Of a stretch of 64,000 nt of DNA, positions 1-11,346 are shown in pieces. Source of the DNA: Paraescarpia echinospica (Eukaryota > Annelida > Polychaeta > Sabellida > Siboglinidae); contig CM034541.1 in assembly GCA_020002185.1 (NCBI GenBank), positions 30,542,404 through 30,606,403 on the forward strand. Reading direction: 5' to 3'. A program made the translations under genes and the position numbers. The first letter of the stretch is position 1, and every line of letters starts with the position of its first letter. Under the pieces are notes generated by a model. It did not search any database, had not been told where the DNA came from, and saw nothing but the letters and a program-made list of their open reading frames with translations.

Positions 1-705
1 AAGCTCACTGCCTCTGCGAATTTGACGTCCTGTTATGTATAGACGTTAACTTTGTCCAAAAACTACAATCGTCAGCGCAGAACACGGGTAGTTGACGCGT
101 TAAAGAAGATAATTTTGACCAAAATACATGTTGTAATATCATTATGTGTCAGGTATATATACGTACGTCGAAGAAATAAAGTTGCTACAACAGCTTCCTT
201 AACTGCTTTAATCCTTCACAAATCCTTTCATATGCAAATACCTAATGTTTGAATGTTTAACACCAAAAGTGCATGACGTTTTTGATTTGTCGGGTTAATT
301 GACTTTGGCTGTTTCGTTTTGTAAACGAACAAAGCCAATTTTACCTGCCGGACATTTAAGATTCAACCCATTGATGTATTTTCTGTTACATGTTTTTATT
401 TAGAAAGTAAATTCGACACATTAACTTGCATAATCGAATTGTGCGTTCACAAGGATTTTCAATATTGAAAATCATTTGTAGAACTTCCTGGGTGGAATTA
501 AATAAGTTAATAGTTTGTCAAATAAAGTTTACCAAAACAAAAACTAAGTTTGCATGAACGAACTAGTATGTCATAGTTGACATAAAATACATTTACTTTA
601 TTTGCATAATTAATTTGAAATGAGATAAGCAGTCACTTTATAACACTATCTATGCAGCATCGACTTGCTGAAATTATTGAGCTGTTCATACGTGACCTGT
701 TATAG
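1..705. other. Upstream intron or intergenic sequence, no gene seen
   Basis: AT-rich sequence with no open frame of convincing composition and no recognisable exon. It lies immediately 5' of the first visible exon of the LamG-domain gene, so it is probably an intron of that gene; earlier exons would be left of the window. A 66-residue open frame at 52-252 is judged to be chance. Confidence 0.4.
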
Positions 706-920
706 TTGACCCGACCTGTTCGGATGATATATTGGTGCACTTCCCCTTCGACGTACACTTTTCCGACGTAACGTGCCACAACGCTATTGCTGAAGTGGTC
801 GACCATGCCAGGGTTGACGCTTCACACTACACTCCGTATGAGAAGATCGGGTCAGTTACTCTCGTGAATGACACTGAACGCGGTATGGTGGCCTTGTTTC
901 AAGGGCATGCATATCTAGAG
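706..920 (+). CDS. LamG-domain gene, exon a
   Basis: The frame is open from 696 and the acceptor is probably the TATAG ending at 705. It encodes DPTCSDDILVHFPFDV..., a Cys-containing lead-in to the domain, and ends GHAYLE before the donor GTGGGT at 921. The acceptor is the least certain boundary because its polypyrimidine tract is weak. Confidence 0.65.
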
Positions 921-1088
921 GTGGGTACGGTTGAGAATGTCTTAGCATTAGTACTGCTACTACTACAACTACTACTAATACTTCTACTACTAATATTACT
1001 ATTACTACTACTACTACTAATAATAATAATAATAACAATAATAATAATAATACTAACAATAATACTGCTCCTACTATTACTGGTAATG

Positions 1089-1142
<54 letters not shown>

Positions 1143-2504
1143 CACTACTACTACTGGTAGTAATATTAGTGGTAGTATTAGTAGTAGTAGTAGTAATAGT
1201 AGTAGTTTTTCTGATACATTTATGTTATGAATGCATATAATTATTTCGATTTTAGGTGCCGTTCTTAAAGTTGTGGTTCGCTGGCGATGACGTAAAAGCA
1301 TTCTCCATCTCGCTGTACTACAAGCGCCCGAACGGACTCGGCGCCATATGTGGAGCTCTCGTAAACAACGGAAACTGCAAGAGTGATGCCGGATTCTCTC
1401 TCCGCGCTGTCTCTAGCAGCCAACTTGAAAGTAAGATTCAGACGACTCCGCCAGTGATGACCTTCATTGATGCAATAACAGTAAGTTTGTTTACACCTAT
1501 TCTCAATATAAATCAAAACGAAATCATGTAAATTAAGTTTGTCAAAAAACGTTCTCGTTCCTTTCAAGTAAGGTTTGCACGTTACTATATTCAAATTAGC
1601 CAGTCAACAGTGCATGTATAAATGTAACGTAAACATCTCGTTAAAGTATTCCAAGCCACTACACAACACTTGTGAGGGCCACTCTACTTCCGAGTGTAAA
1701 AATAACACGTTTTTATTCAATTAACACTCTGGCTACGGCGACCCCACTTCTCTCTTCCAGCCACGCATTCCAAACTCCGCACAGTCTACGCCAATTTCCA
1801 ACTTGGTACTACCACTGAAAGGGTCTCCCAGTGAACTCCTCCCCACGCACAGTTTACCCTTACTAGACACCACAGCTGGCATACTCGTTATTATGTAAGG
1901 TGCACCGGGCTGATCTTCTGTACTCCGTCCACTGCATCTGCCGTAGTATTAACTAAAACTCGCTCAACTAAAAAATGTTCGAAACATCATTTTGTAAACA
2001 TTCAAAATCAGTTTGTCTACCAAATCTAGTACGAAGTGAACTTCAAAACTCGTAACGGCAGTAAACGTGTGCTGATACCAAGGCATGGTGGTTAATCTTA
2101 TTACCACTGTTTTTTTAATATTAATGCACTACGATAGCATGTATACGTACTTACGTGTATACGTACATACGTTCATACATACATACATACATACATACAT
2201 ACATACATACATACATACATGCATGCATGCATGCATGCATGCATGCATACATACATACATACATACATACATACATACATACATACATACATACATACAT
2301 TCATACATACATACATACATACATACATACATACATTCATACATGCATATATACATACATACATACATAATATTATATTAACACAACATGAATATATGCA
2401 AAAAATAAAATTAACTTCGAGCTGTTTTATGTGTGTTTAGATGATCATGAGGCACCCTATCGAGAACCATTTTTTAAAGACCCAAAACACACATACATAG
2501 ATAT

Positions 2505-2554
<50 letters not shown>

Positions 2555-4435
2555 GTATACATACGTATATAAAAGGGTAAGGCCACAGCTGAGATGGGAG
2601 AATTGCGAGAGGAGAGACATGTGAAGATCAGGGGAGGATGAACGACTGAGAGAAGGAGTTATTGACAGAAAACCTCGGAAAGAACAACACCAATACTGTA
2701 CCTATCCTCGTCAATACTCAATATATTGAGTATTGACGGGAAGTATATATATATATATATACTACTGTTAATACTCAATATATATATATACTTCCCGTCA
2801 ATACTCAATATATATTGAAACAATGTATTGAGTATTGAAGGTAAGTAAGCTAACTGAGGTTGTGAGAGTGATTGTAAACGAAAGCGCAACGTGTGTTTGT
2901 TCTAACAATAACTGTTGTACATTTGCAGGCACCAGATGCTGAATGGCATCACGTGGTGTGGGTGTACGATGGAGCGGGTTTGACTGTATACTTGGACAAG
3001 GTCGTAGTCAGCTCCGGCGTCCCGTCGGTGACAGGTAGGGTTTATTTATAGTGAAATCTTGCTGGCTACCTTTTTGTGAAATTTGGCTACCGGCCAGGGT
3101 TATCAATCTTCTGAGGAGTCGCCTATAGTGTGGTTTTTCTTCTGTAATTCCAAAGTGCCCTAAGATTGTAGATATCGCAGATATTAAGTGGTCAAATGAA
3201 ACTACTTTAAGATCAACTGATTGTGATAGTGATTACTGCTGCCCGTGATTTGTTGCTCCGAGGGTGGTCGTGAGTTAGTCAGTCGACTTGACTGTCTCGG
3301 TTTTGTTTTCCCCAGGGGCACTGAAGGACACCGGCGCGCCAATGTACATCGGGTTTGACTGTAACAAGTACTTCTTTGAAGGCGGCAAGATAGACGAGGT
3401 ATGCGTTATCTAATTACTTCATCAATTAAACTATCTTACGGACCTTTATTGATCATTACGATAATTCTACCATTATCGATAATTCACATATAAATTGTTT
3501 GTATAGTATATAGAGTTAGCAACCGCCACTATTTTTTTCTAGTTTGCTTTGAGTATGTTGTTGTCCAAATAAAGGTTATTTTATTTAATCGGCCGAATTA
3601 CTAGTCCTGGAAATAGGTGACAGTGGATTATGTTTAAGTGCAAAATAACGTAACTTTTCGTACGCACCAACTTTTTTGTTTGATCAACGGAACCACCGCA
3701 GATGTTCACTGAGTGCTCTATTGTCATACGAATAAAGAGGCAATCTTCTTTTTGGGAACTTATCGAGAGAATATGTGTCAATATATCCGTCCATGCACAT
3801 ACACATAACGTGAATGTAAAAGTACACTTACATTCATTAAGTTATCACAATTTAACCACAACTTAATATGTGCATGGAAGCGATTTTTTTTTACACATGC
3901 AATGCGTATTGTATATTTTAAAAAGAAAACGTTTGCATAAAAATTAGAAGTGCTGACAAATTGATAGATATTATATAATAAACATTATCGCAAAAAATAG
4001 TAAATAGTGCATGTTATATTAGTAATTACATTTTGGCAGTCGTTTTAGTGACACCATGTGGAGTAGTCGCTCAAACTGCAGGGGCCTAACCAATTTGACG
4101 CCATCGCGGAAACCGTGGAAAACCCGTTAATTTATTGTCCTGCATTTTCGAATGTCTGCTTGTAAAATTTTAAGTATAACTATCTGTTACGTAGCAAATG
4201 AAAATAGGTATTCCAATCCATTCGGAATATCTCCATCGCGATTATCTTCTACCTTAAATAATTGTTTTGTTGTCACACATTTGATAAGTAATCTATTTGA
4301 AGGCCGTATGTGATAAATCCATCGTTCTGATTCACTGCTGTGGTCAAATATAACATGTAATTTATTGTTTTGTAGCTGCGGGTCTACAGCCGAGCTCTAT
4401 CAGATACCGACGTTATTAAGTTGTATAACGACTAA
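706..4435 (+). CDS. 3' part of a LamG-like (concanavalin-type jelly-roll) domain gene, five exons
   Basis: Five exons joined at good GT-AG sites give one continuous frame: 706-920, 1256-1480, 2929-3034, 3316-3398, 4376-4435 (TAA). Junction phases agree (0, 0, 1, 0). The product starts near DPTCSDDILVHFPFDVHF, continues through LEVPFLKLWFAGDDVKAFSI and EWHHVVWVYDGAGLTVYLD, and ends KIDELRVYSRALSDTDVIKLYND. The pattern 'FSISLYYKR ... WHHVVWVYDG..L.VYLD ... KIDELRVYSRALS' is the LamG-like/Laminin_G_3 jelly-roll signature: two beta-sheets that usually bind carbohydrate or matrix ligands in secreted or surface proteins. The stop follows directly after the domain, so the domain is C-terminal. The N-terminal part, including any signal peptide or further domains, is outside the window. 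In lophotrochozoans such domains often sit in extracellular-matrix or shell-matrix proteins; that role is inference here. No ligand-binding residue can be assigned. Confidence 0.82.
949..1206. repeat. Compound triplet repeat (TAC/TAA then TAG) in intron a-b
   Basis: Runs of TAC, TAA and AAT triplets pass into about 20 uninterrupted ACT units and then into AGT units. The ACT run and the AGT run are inverted relative to each other, so this part of the 335-bp intron can fold into a hairpin. Open frames here code only for poly-Leu or poly-Tyr and are artefacts. Confidence 0.9.
1256..1480 (+). CDS. LamG-domain gene, exon b
   Basis: The acceptor TTTTAG ends at 1255 and a canonical donor GTAAGT starts at 1481. 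The exon is 225 bp, exactly 75 codons, phase 0 at both ends. It carries the VPFLKLWF and FSISLYYKR strands of the jelly-roll and two cysteines (AICGALVNNGNCKSD) that may pair. Confidence 0.8.
2147..2371. repeat. CATA tetranucleotide microsatellite with a GCAT core, in intron b-c
   Basis: About 50 near-perfect CATA units, with a block of eight GCAT units at about 2219-2247. The GCAT core is self-complementary. The repeat lacks stops in several frames on both strands, which explains the HTYIHTYI-type and MYVCMYVC-type translations; none is a gene. Confidence 0.95.
2492..2573. repeat. CA then TA dinucleotide tract in intron b-c
   Basis: Short CA repeat followed by alternating TA with a few interruptions (TATACATATATA, GTATACATACGTATA). 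Confidence 0.85.
2710..2845. repeat. Nested palindromes in intron b-c
   Basis: A perfect 28-bp palindrome at 2710-2737 (half-site GTCAATACTCAATA) is followed by a GGGAAGTATATA / TATATACTTCCC inverted pair and further copies of CAATACTCAATA in both directions. The block lies about 85-220 bp upstream of the acceptor of exon c, so RNA folding near that splice site is possible. Confidence 0.85.
2929..3034 (+). CDS. LamG-domain gene, exon c
   Basis: The acceptor TTTGCAG ends at 2928 and the donor GTAGGG starts at 3035. It encodes APDAEWHHVVWVYDGAGLTV then YLDKVVVSSGVPSVT. The WHHVVWVYDG..L.VYLD core is the most diagnostic LamG/pentraxin-type block of the gene. Confidence 0.85.
3316..3398 (+). CDS. 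LamG-domain gene, exon d
   Basis: The acceptor TTTTCCCCAG ends at 3315 and the donor GTATGC starts at 3399. It encodes GALKDTGAPMYIGFDCNKYF then FEGGKIDE. The 'P.YIG.D......F.G.IDE' pattern is the penultimate strand pair of the LamG-like fold. Confidence 0.82.
4376..4435 (+). CDS. LamG-domain gene, terminal exon e with stop
   Basis: The acceptor TTTTGTAG ends at 4375. The short exon encodes LRVYSRALSDTDVIKLYND followed by TAA at 4433-4435. The 'LRVYSRALS..EI..LY' ending is the usual last strand and closing helix of the domain. Confidence 0.83.
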   Translation: MRVYSRALSDTDVIKLYND

Positions 4436-4560
4436 AGAGTTCGTCCACACCGGCAGATTTGGTCGACTAACCTCCTATTACGCGTGTCTCATATAATTTG
4501 CGTCTGCGTACTCGAGCTTCATAGCAACTCTCCGAAGTAATTGTATACCGATTCTGGTAA

Positions 4561-4566
4561 AATAAA
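4561..4566 (+). terminator. Polyadenylation signal AATAAA of the LamG-domain gene
   Basis: AATAAA lies 126 bp after the stop codon. A second AATAAA is at 4656-4661. Either gives a normal short 3' UTR; which one is used cannot be told from sequence. Confidence 0.5.
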
Positions 4567-4845
4567 ACCAGTACCATTAATATAGTAGTATACCACAGCG
4601 AACGGTTAGGTCAGTCATGCCTGTGTTGTCTTAATTGTATCACGTGTGTGAAAATAATAAACAATTCTGCCGGATTCGATTAGTTGTTTGGTGATGTCAT
4701 GCAGATATATATCCGATTGCGTGTGCTGCATTAGTAGCAACAATAACAACCATACGTTTATGCTTCAATATCTGACAAAGACACTGATTATAATTAACTA
4801 ATACAACAGCTATTTCTACCAGTGTCTAGTTACCCATGCATCTAT

Positions 4846-4851
4846 ATATAA

Positions 4852-4886
<35 letters not shown>

Positions 4887-4902
4887 TACATATATATATA
4901 AC
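4846..4902. repeat. TA dinucleotide tract
   Basis: Alternating TA with two internal interruptions, directly left of the MITE-like inverted-repeat segment. Confidence 0.85.
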
Positions 4903-4907
4903 ACTAT

Positions 4908-5166
4908 CTACCGCATTGCCTGTACAGTGCCTCATAATACCGCATTACCTGTACATTTGTAATGACGACTATTACACAAATTTTCACGATCGAATATGCA
5001 TAAATTATGCACAGTATGAATTCAGTTAACTATTTATATAAATCTAGGTGCTTGTTTTTGGTTTCAATTGCATATTTATAATTATCCTAATTTTGAAGTA
5101 CAGGTAATGTTGTTTTAACTAAAACCATATTACCTGTACATCTGTATATGTACAGGCAATGCGGTG
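4908..5166. repeat. MITE-like segment with short inverted ends
   Basis: Starts ACCGCATTGCCTGTACA (about 4910) and ends TGTACAGGCAATGCGGT (about 5149-5166). The motif GCATTACCTGTACAT recurs just inside the left end and ATTACCTGTACATCTG just inside the right. The length (~260 bp), inverted ends and lack of coding capacity suit a non-autonomous DNA element; no target-site duplication was established. Confidence 0.5.
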
Positions 5167-5170
5167 ATTT

Positions 5171-6249
5171 CATGTATATAAACTTACAGCCAATGAGCGG
5201 TCACCGGCTGACCTTTTATGACCTACGACACAGTTTGTCATGACAATAAATGGCGCCGGTGTTTTGTGTAGAGTTGCGCGAAACTGTATTTGTTTATATT
5301 TGATTCCTTGTCATAGTCGACTGCATTTTACCCCGGCATCAAACTGCTATGCTAGTTACACAACTTTAATGCTTATTGAGTGTAATATGTGTGAGGTAAG
5401 CGACTGCGTTACCGACACTGACAGTTCTAACGAAGCCCATCGGCGTCGAACTCGACGAAGGTCGACAATTATTAATATAATTCACGATCAACAAATCCCA
5501 TGGCCCTTCTGGAATAACATCATTCTAGAACGAGCTCGTATTGATTCATGTTCGACATTTTTATTCATATATCAATATTATTCTTGGAAAATTGTCAATG
5601 GCATATTTATATATATTGTAGGCTACTGCCCTTAGAACACTCACTAGTAGGAGTCGGAAACACGATTTTTGAAGTAGGCGTCTTTTTCGGCGATTTGGAT
5701 TTTGTTGGTCTATTTTTGTAAGTATTCCACTCAGAACAACAGTTTGCACAACTTTGACGGATTAGTTATTCAATATTTAGCACATAGAAAACCTTACGGA
5801 CGAAATGGTCCAGGTTTTTGTTAAAACTGCATAACACAAATTAGGACGCACGATTCAATACCATACATTACTCATGGGTGGGGGGATACACTGCTTTATA
5901 TGACAAATTGGAGCACCCAAACAAGCACTACTTGACTCTAATCCTAAGTTTGTATATGTTCTACTGATCTTTACGTGTTGAATAAAATGAAAATTATAAT
6001 CAAAGATATACACAATTGACTAATTGTTATAGGATATATTAATAAACTGTCATCAACATTTAAATGTTTGCTTCGATTTGCTTAAAATCAGGCCACAAAA
6101 ATGTGATTAACAAATAATTTGATTAATATTAAGTCGGATTTCATTGCCATATTGTATTACTCATGGACTATATGTGTGTTATATAAAAACAGTCAACATA
6201 AACACTTTTTGTATGTAAATCAATTTATTAAGATACAAAATAATATACA
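5171..6249. other. Anonymous sequence with one unassigned open frame (5240-5635, +)
   Basis: The 131-residue open frame begins MTINGAGVLCRVARNCICLY and has a basic patch (EAHRRRTRRRS) and a hydrophobic tail. I recognise no domain. Flanking composition is AT-rich and non-coding in character, so it may be a chance frame or a decayed element. Nothing else is seen in this stretch. Confidence 0.25.
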
Positions 6250-7379
6250 TGCATACATCTCATTTATTCAGAACACAACTCCACACAAAAATTAAAGTAT
6301 TTGTCCCAGTAAAACATGTGTATACATGGCTATATTTAACACACCGGTATGTTTGGCCATGCAGTCTAGAAGACCAAAATGTAATGGCTACTGCAGTATG
6401 CATATGAAACAATCTATTGCAGCAACTAGCACCATTTTAATAAAATAACAGACACCTTTACAAAGACATCAAAGACAAACGGAACAGACTTCATTTGGGG
6501 GAGGGCCTGTCTGTTTCATGAATGCCGGGGGGGGGGGTGATGCATGCATCAATTTGTGTCTGTAATATATTTATTATGTTCTGTGTGTTTCACTGTTATC
6601 TATCAGTTTCCGGTCAATGATACTGTTGTTTTGCTATATTAAAAAAAATGTTTTTGTTGTTGAAATCCTTTCATTGCCCAATCGTTTAGGGGGTGTCCGT
6701 CTCGTACACCTATGATCATTATCTTTGAACTGTTAAACTTTATTTGTAGAGCAGGACCCCAAAGGGTAATGTGACTGACATGTATAAAATACATAGTTCC
6801 AAAATGCAAACAATCAACACAAAACGTGTAACTTACATAATATATAACTACCACCCTAAATAGTGAAATTATTAATTGCATATGTTATCAGATGGTAACA
6901 ACATAGATCTACTACACAATTGTATTTGTTTGCATCAGCGTGGAAACGATGACAGTAGTATGCTACATTCAGTCACAGTAACATGCTTATTACAGATCAC
7001 TTGCTGAACCAATTGACATTAACAGTTGTATGCCTGTTGCTTTTTAAATAGTATTCTGGTATGAATCTATGCCTATTTTCTGCAGCAAAGAAGGTATGGT
7101 CAAACATGTAGTGAAGTTCGCGTCAGGTGCAATACTAATTACATGTTGTGCACTTTATGTTCTATCACTCATCTAGTTTGCCAGGCTTTTGCATTTGAGA
7201 ACAACATTAGTCAGTCTGTATAACCAAACATTTTATGTAATTCAAGTACTTCTATAATAATAATACCTAATCAGTGTATAAACTCTAGAATGTATATTTA
7301 ATTATTATCCTACAGCACATTCTTAATGCAAAAGGAAAGGCAATGTTGCATTTATTTTTACTTTCGATAAGATCTTATC

Positions 7380-8046
7380 AAAAATGGCTTGCATGCCATC
7401 AATGTCATTATGGCTTGTATACCATAAATATCAGCATGGCTAGCATGCCACCAATACCACCATGGCATGACTACCCTCAATACCACCATGGTTTGCATAC
7501 CATTAATACCATCATGGCTTGCACACCACCAATACAACCATGGCTTGCATACCATCAATACCACCATGGCATGCATACCATCAGTACCACCATGGCCTGC
7601 ACAGCATCAATAGAATCGTGGTTTGCATCAATACAATCGTGGCTTGCATATCATCAATATTACCATGGGAAAAATACCATGTGCATAATAATGGGTTGCA
7701 TACTGTCAATACCATTAAGGGATGCATGCCATCCATACCAGAATGGCATGCATACCATCAAGAGCACCATGGCCTGCATGCCACCCGTGCCATCATTGCT
7801 TACATTCCATCAATACCATCTTGTGTTGAATCGTATCTCTACAATCATGCATTTTGATACCACCATGGCATGCATACCATCAATATCATCATGGGTTGCA
7901 CACTGTCGATACCGCCATGGCATGCATGCCATCCATACCATCATGGCTTGCATACCATCAATATCGCCATGGATTGCATACCATCAATACCATCATGGTT
8001 TGCATACCACTATGGCTTGCATACCATCAATATCATCATGGTTTGA
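7380..8046. repeat. 26-bp minisatellite (copy 1)
   Basis: About 25 imperfect units of 26 bp, each with a CCATGG core followed by a TTGCATACCATCAATAC-like stretch. 26 is not a multiple of three, so all frames rotate through the unit; because it lacks stops, a 249-residue His/Pro-rich open frame (7343-8092) appears. That frame is read as an artefact. Confidence 0.9.
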
Positions 8047-9049
8047 CTACAAATATGTTGTCTTTATTATGGTCCAACTCTGCTTTGTTTGAAGGCTTCT
8101 ATCTCTGTTTTCCTGTTGAAAGAAATGATGGTGCAACAATTGAGCAAAAACAAGTTGTTAGAGAAAATCAACAGCACACAGTGTCATCTTGTATGGTTTA
8201 TTTAAATTGCATCACTGCAAACATTTAAATACATAGTATTGTTTAATTAGTCAAACCATCACTCAGTGTAATCATCCAATATATATTTTAAGAGTAACAC
8301 AATACAATTGTGAAGCAGATGTACATAATAAGATCCATTCAAGCATCATCAAACTTTACGGTGCAGTATCCTTATCACCCGGATCAATGCAAACTGTTGG
8401 TAGAATGTTTTTCCTGTCTGATATCCATGAAATAAATGTGTGTTAAATATTAAAAATACTAGCATGAAACTTTATTGTAGTGGTTATTTTATTAACCTTA
8501 AAATATGCAAATGTAAACATTGCATTTTCTTCACTTTACTATAATAAACATGTCTAGATAAGAGAAAAACGTCTGGGGCCACAGCACTATTAGCCTTCCT
8601 GTTGTGTTGCAATAACACTGTACCTTGTAATTTGAACTTGTAACTGGTGATGTTTGAAATTTGTGGTAAATGAATGCAATATATCTAGCAGGTTGAGTGC
8701 TAGCATGTATTGGTAGTGAAACGATGTATATTTGGAAGAGTGTAGTTGGCGTAGCGATTTTTCGCCATTTTTATTTATATGTCACGTGCGTGCAGGGAAT
8801 CATGTCTATTTTTGTAAATATTGATGGGCACCAAGCATGGATGTGTTGTAAAAGAGCTGGTGGTATTTGACATTGATGAAATTTTGTCAGTATATAATTT
8901 CTGAAATTTCAGATTTTTGAATAGTAGTTTCCTTATAATCTAACAAAACATTAACAAGGCTGTCAGTGGAAAAGTTAACAGTGGTCTGTGCCCTTCTTTG
9001 TTGTATACAAGTACAATAACTAACCAGGTAATCGTCCTTCATCAGTCAT

Positions 9050-10173
9050 ACTATTTTCAACGTATGATGAGGTTAGCATGGTCTCCTCCTAACTCCATCA
9101 TGTGTATGGCCGAAGCTGGAAGGGAAAACAACATTTTAAAATATGACCTGTAGGAAGCATCTTACAATTAAAATTAATTCAATGTATTTATTGTATTGGT
9201 GGTATTTTAGGCGTTTTTGCATGTCTATGCTGCCATTTTAGTTTATAAATGTCCTTAAATCCATATTACTTATGTTACATAATATTCCATATATGTCATA
9301 ATAGTTATTATCAGATTAAAGTGTAAAATAAAAAAAAACAAAGCCTGTTGTGGGATAAAATTGGTTGTCCAAATATGGACTTTAAAATTTTTCACAATCC
9401 AACATGTTTATGAGGTTTTAGGTGGTCAATATTTGACATTTCAGATGAGTACACAGTTGAAGTTGCTCTGTAGTGTCACACGTTAGTCAATTTAAGTCAT
9501 GTGCAATTTGGGCATTTCATATACAGATTAACTGTCAACTGAAGACATTATAATCACCTCTCTACTGCTCCGGTTGCAGTTCATTTGTGGCAATCGAAGA
9601 CATCCCAAAGCCTACAAATGTTATGTGCACACATTCAAACACATGATTGACATTTATACATTTTATACAATACAAAGTTACCTTATTATTTAGATTCTAC
9701 TGCACAGAAAATGTACATAGATTAAAGGTGCCCGGGAAAAGACACTTGAAAAGTAAATTTACAAAATATTATCAAAATGTGTGCCTTCACATTGATTTGT
9801 TGAAGTAAAATATAAAAGTATGCATTGACATTTGTTCAATTTATTGTTGCTGCTATCTTTTCGGGTTCATATTTTAGTGGCTTGAACAGAAGCAGCTATG
9901 TGGCCATGGGGAATCCGGAAAATTCAATAAACAAAACAGACAAAATCCCACAATGTTAAAAGTGCACAAATCCTGCGACAAAATGAAATGTGTGCAGGTC
10001 TGGGATCAATTACATTACAATGCAATATATTGCAATTACATAGCTTCCTTCCTATTATTATTACATGCTGAAGAAAATGCATTGTGTATAGAAGACTTCC
10101 CTTCCAGCTTCGGCCATACACATGGTGGAGTTAGGAGGAGACCATGCTAACCACATCATACATTGAAAATAGT
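9050..10173. repeat. Inverted repeat pair with 76-bp arms (copy 1)
   Basis: 9050-9125 is the reverse complement of 10098-10173 with about three mismatches; the shared core includes GGCCGAAGCTGGAAGGGA. The arms enclose ~970 bp without a recognisable transposase. This could be a non-autonomous DNA element or simply two insertions in opposite orientation. Confidence 0.85.
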
Positions 10174-11090
10174 TATGATTGATTTTAATGCAACATTCTA
10201 CAATGAACTATTAATTTTGGTGCAAGCCAACTTACTCTAAAATAAGGCAGAACACAAGAAATGCAACCTATAACACTGCATAACTAAATTAAATATGATT
10301 ATAGCATGTAATGTTACAACAGTTCCCTAAGTAAACCACTGGTGCAATTCTCTTGACTGTAGTTGTAAATCACTGTGTTGTATTTGCTTTAAAAGGTGTA
10401 TGCCTACCAATGTTGTTTAAGACTTCAATAAACACTTAATTTCAGTATGGTTGTATGAATAAGCAGCTGGAAAAGATAGTGAATGATGTACAATAAATAC
10501 CAACCATGTTTTGTAGACATGGTCTTAAAGTTGTCGTTATCAGCCCCCAAATGACACCACCAAAGCGTATCTTCAAGTTCAATGGGAGATTTCTTCTGAA
10601 ATGTCAGGAGCACCAATCATAATGATGTTTATACGGTATTATATCAAGCAGAGAACACCAGTCATAGTGGTGTTTATAAGATATTATATTAAGCAGACAA
10701 CATTGTTTTTATAAAATGCATATACTTATAGGTTGCTCTTGCCATATGACAGACAATAGCTGCTGAATAGCAGGTGTTACAAATAGTCTGATATTAATAA
10801 ATTTGATAAAACTTTACCTTATTTTTTAGATTCTGCAAACAGAAAAATGTACGTAGGTTACAGATGCCCGAGAAAAGACACAAAGCAAATTTAGAAAATG
10901 TTATCAACACCTTATTAAACAATACCTGTGTATACAAATTGATTTATTGACATAAAATATAACAATATTCATATTTTTTATGTTTTCAATCTACAGTGGC
11001 TGCTATCTTTTTTAATTACTTCTGTAAAATTTTAGTGGCATGAATAGAGGCTATGTAGCCATGGGGAATCTGGGACAAAATCCAATTTAG
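9679..11090. repeat. Internal diverged ~270-bp direct repeat (copy 1)
   Basis: About 9679-9945 resembles about 10815-11085 (offset 1136 bp), sharing ACCTTATT..TTAGATTCT, AGATGCCCG/AGGTGCCCG, AGAAAAGACAC, GCTGCTATCTTTT and CATGGGGAATC. The second unit is broken by the LINE; its continuation GCACAAATCCTGC (as at 9964) resumes at 20977 after the copy-2 LINE. Confidence 0.75.
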
Positions 11091-11346
11091 GATAAATTCT
11101 TATGGACGAAACTAAATTCTTATGGACGAAACACCACACGAGAGAGTTGAGAATTCTACAACACAGAAGGAGCAGAGTTGTGACACGGAGACTGAAGAAA
11201 GGAGACTGAGAGGAAGGAAGGTGACCGGTGTGAAGGAACAAGACATTGAGAAAACAGAGGGACGGAGGGAAAGTGTTCGGCAGAGGAAGAGAAAACGGGC
11301 CAGTGGGGATAGATCAGCAGGTAGTCAGACTGTAGAGAACGAGGAG
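11091..11346 (+). mobile_element. 5' end of a CR1-type LINE, cut by the assembly gap
   Basis: After a tandem pair of CTTATGGACGAAAC motifs comes a purine-rich stretch matching the LINE start at 17180 onward. The first ~150 bp match the copy-2 LINE closely; from about 11290 similarity falls to roughly 70% until the gap. The 5' ORF1 region reads acidic/basic (GRKVTGVKEQDIEKTEGRRE), not a known domain. Confidence 0.65.

Larger units (their letters stand above)
6250..11290. repeat. Large direct repeat, copy 1 (non-coding unit of ~5-6 kb)
   Basis: This segment recurs almost unchanged at 12347-17385 with an offset of 6094-6097 bp. Differences seen by eye are few: single-base changes near 8129, 8490, 8611, 9221 and 10551, a 2-bp indel near 8434 and a 3-bp indel near 10825. 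The unit contains no convincing gene. It includes a 26-bp minisatellite, an inverted-repeat pair and an internal ~270-bp diverged repeat, and it runs into the 5' end of a CR1-type LINE. The left boundary at 6250 is set only by where copy 2 resumes after the N gap, so the true unit may be longer. Confidence 0.92.

Noticed and set aside
2085..2440. Six overlapping HTYI / MYVC-type frames
   Set aside because: Translations of a CATA/GCAT microsatellite inside an intron of the LamG-domain gene.
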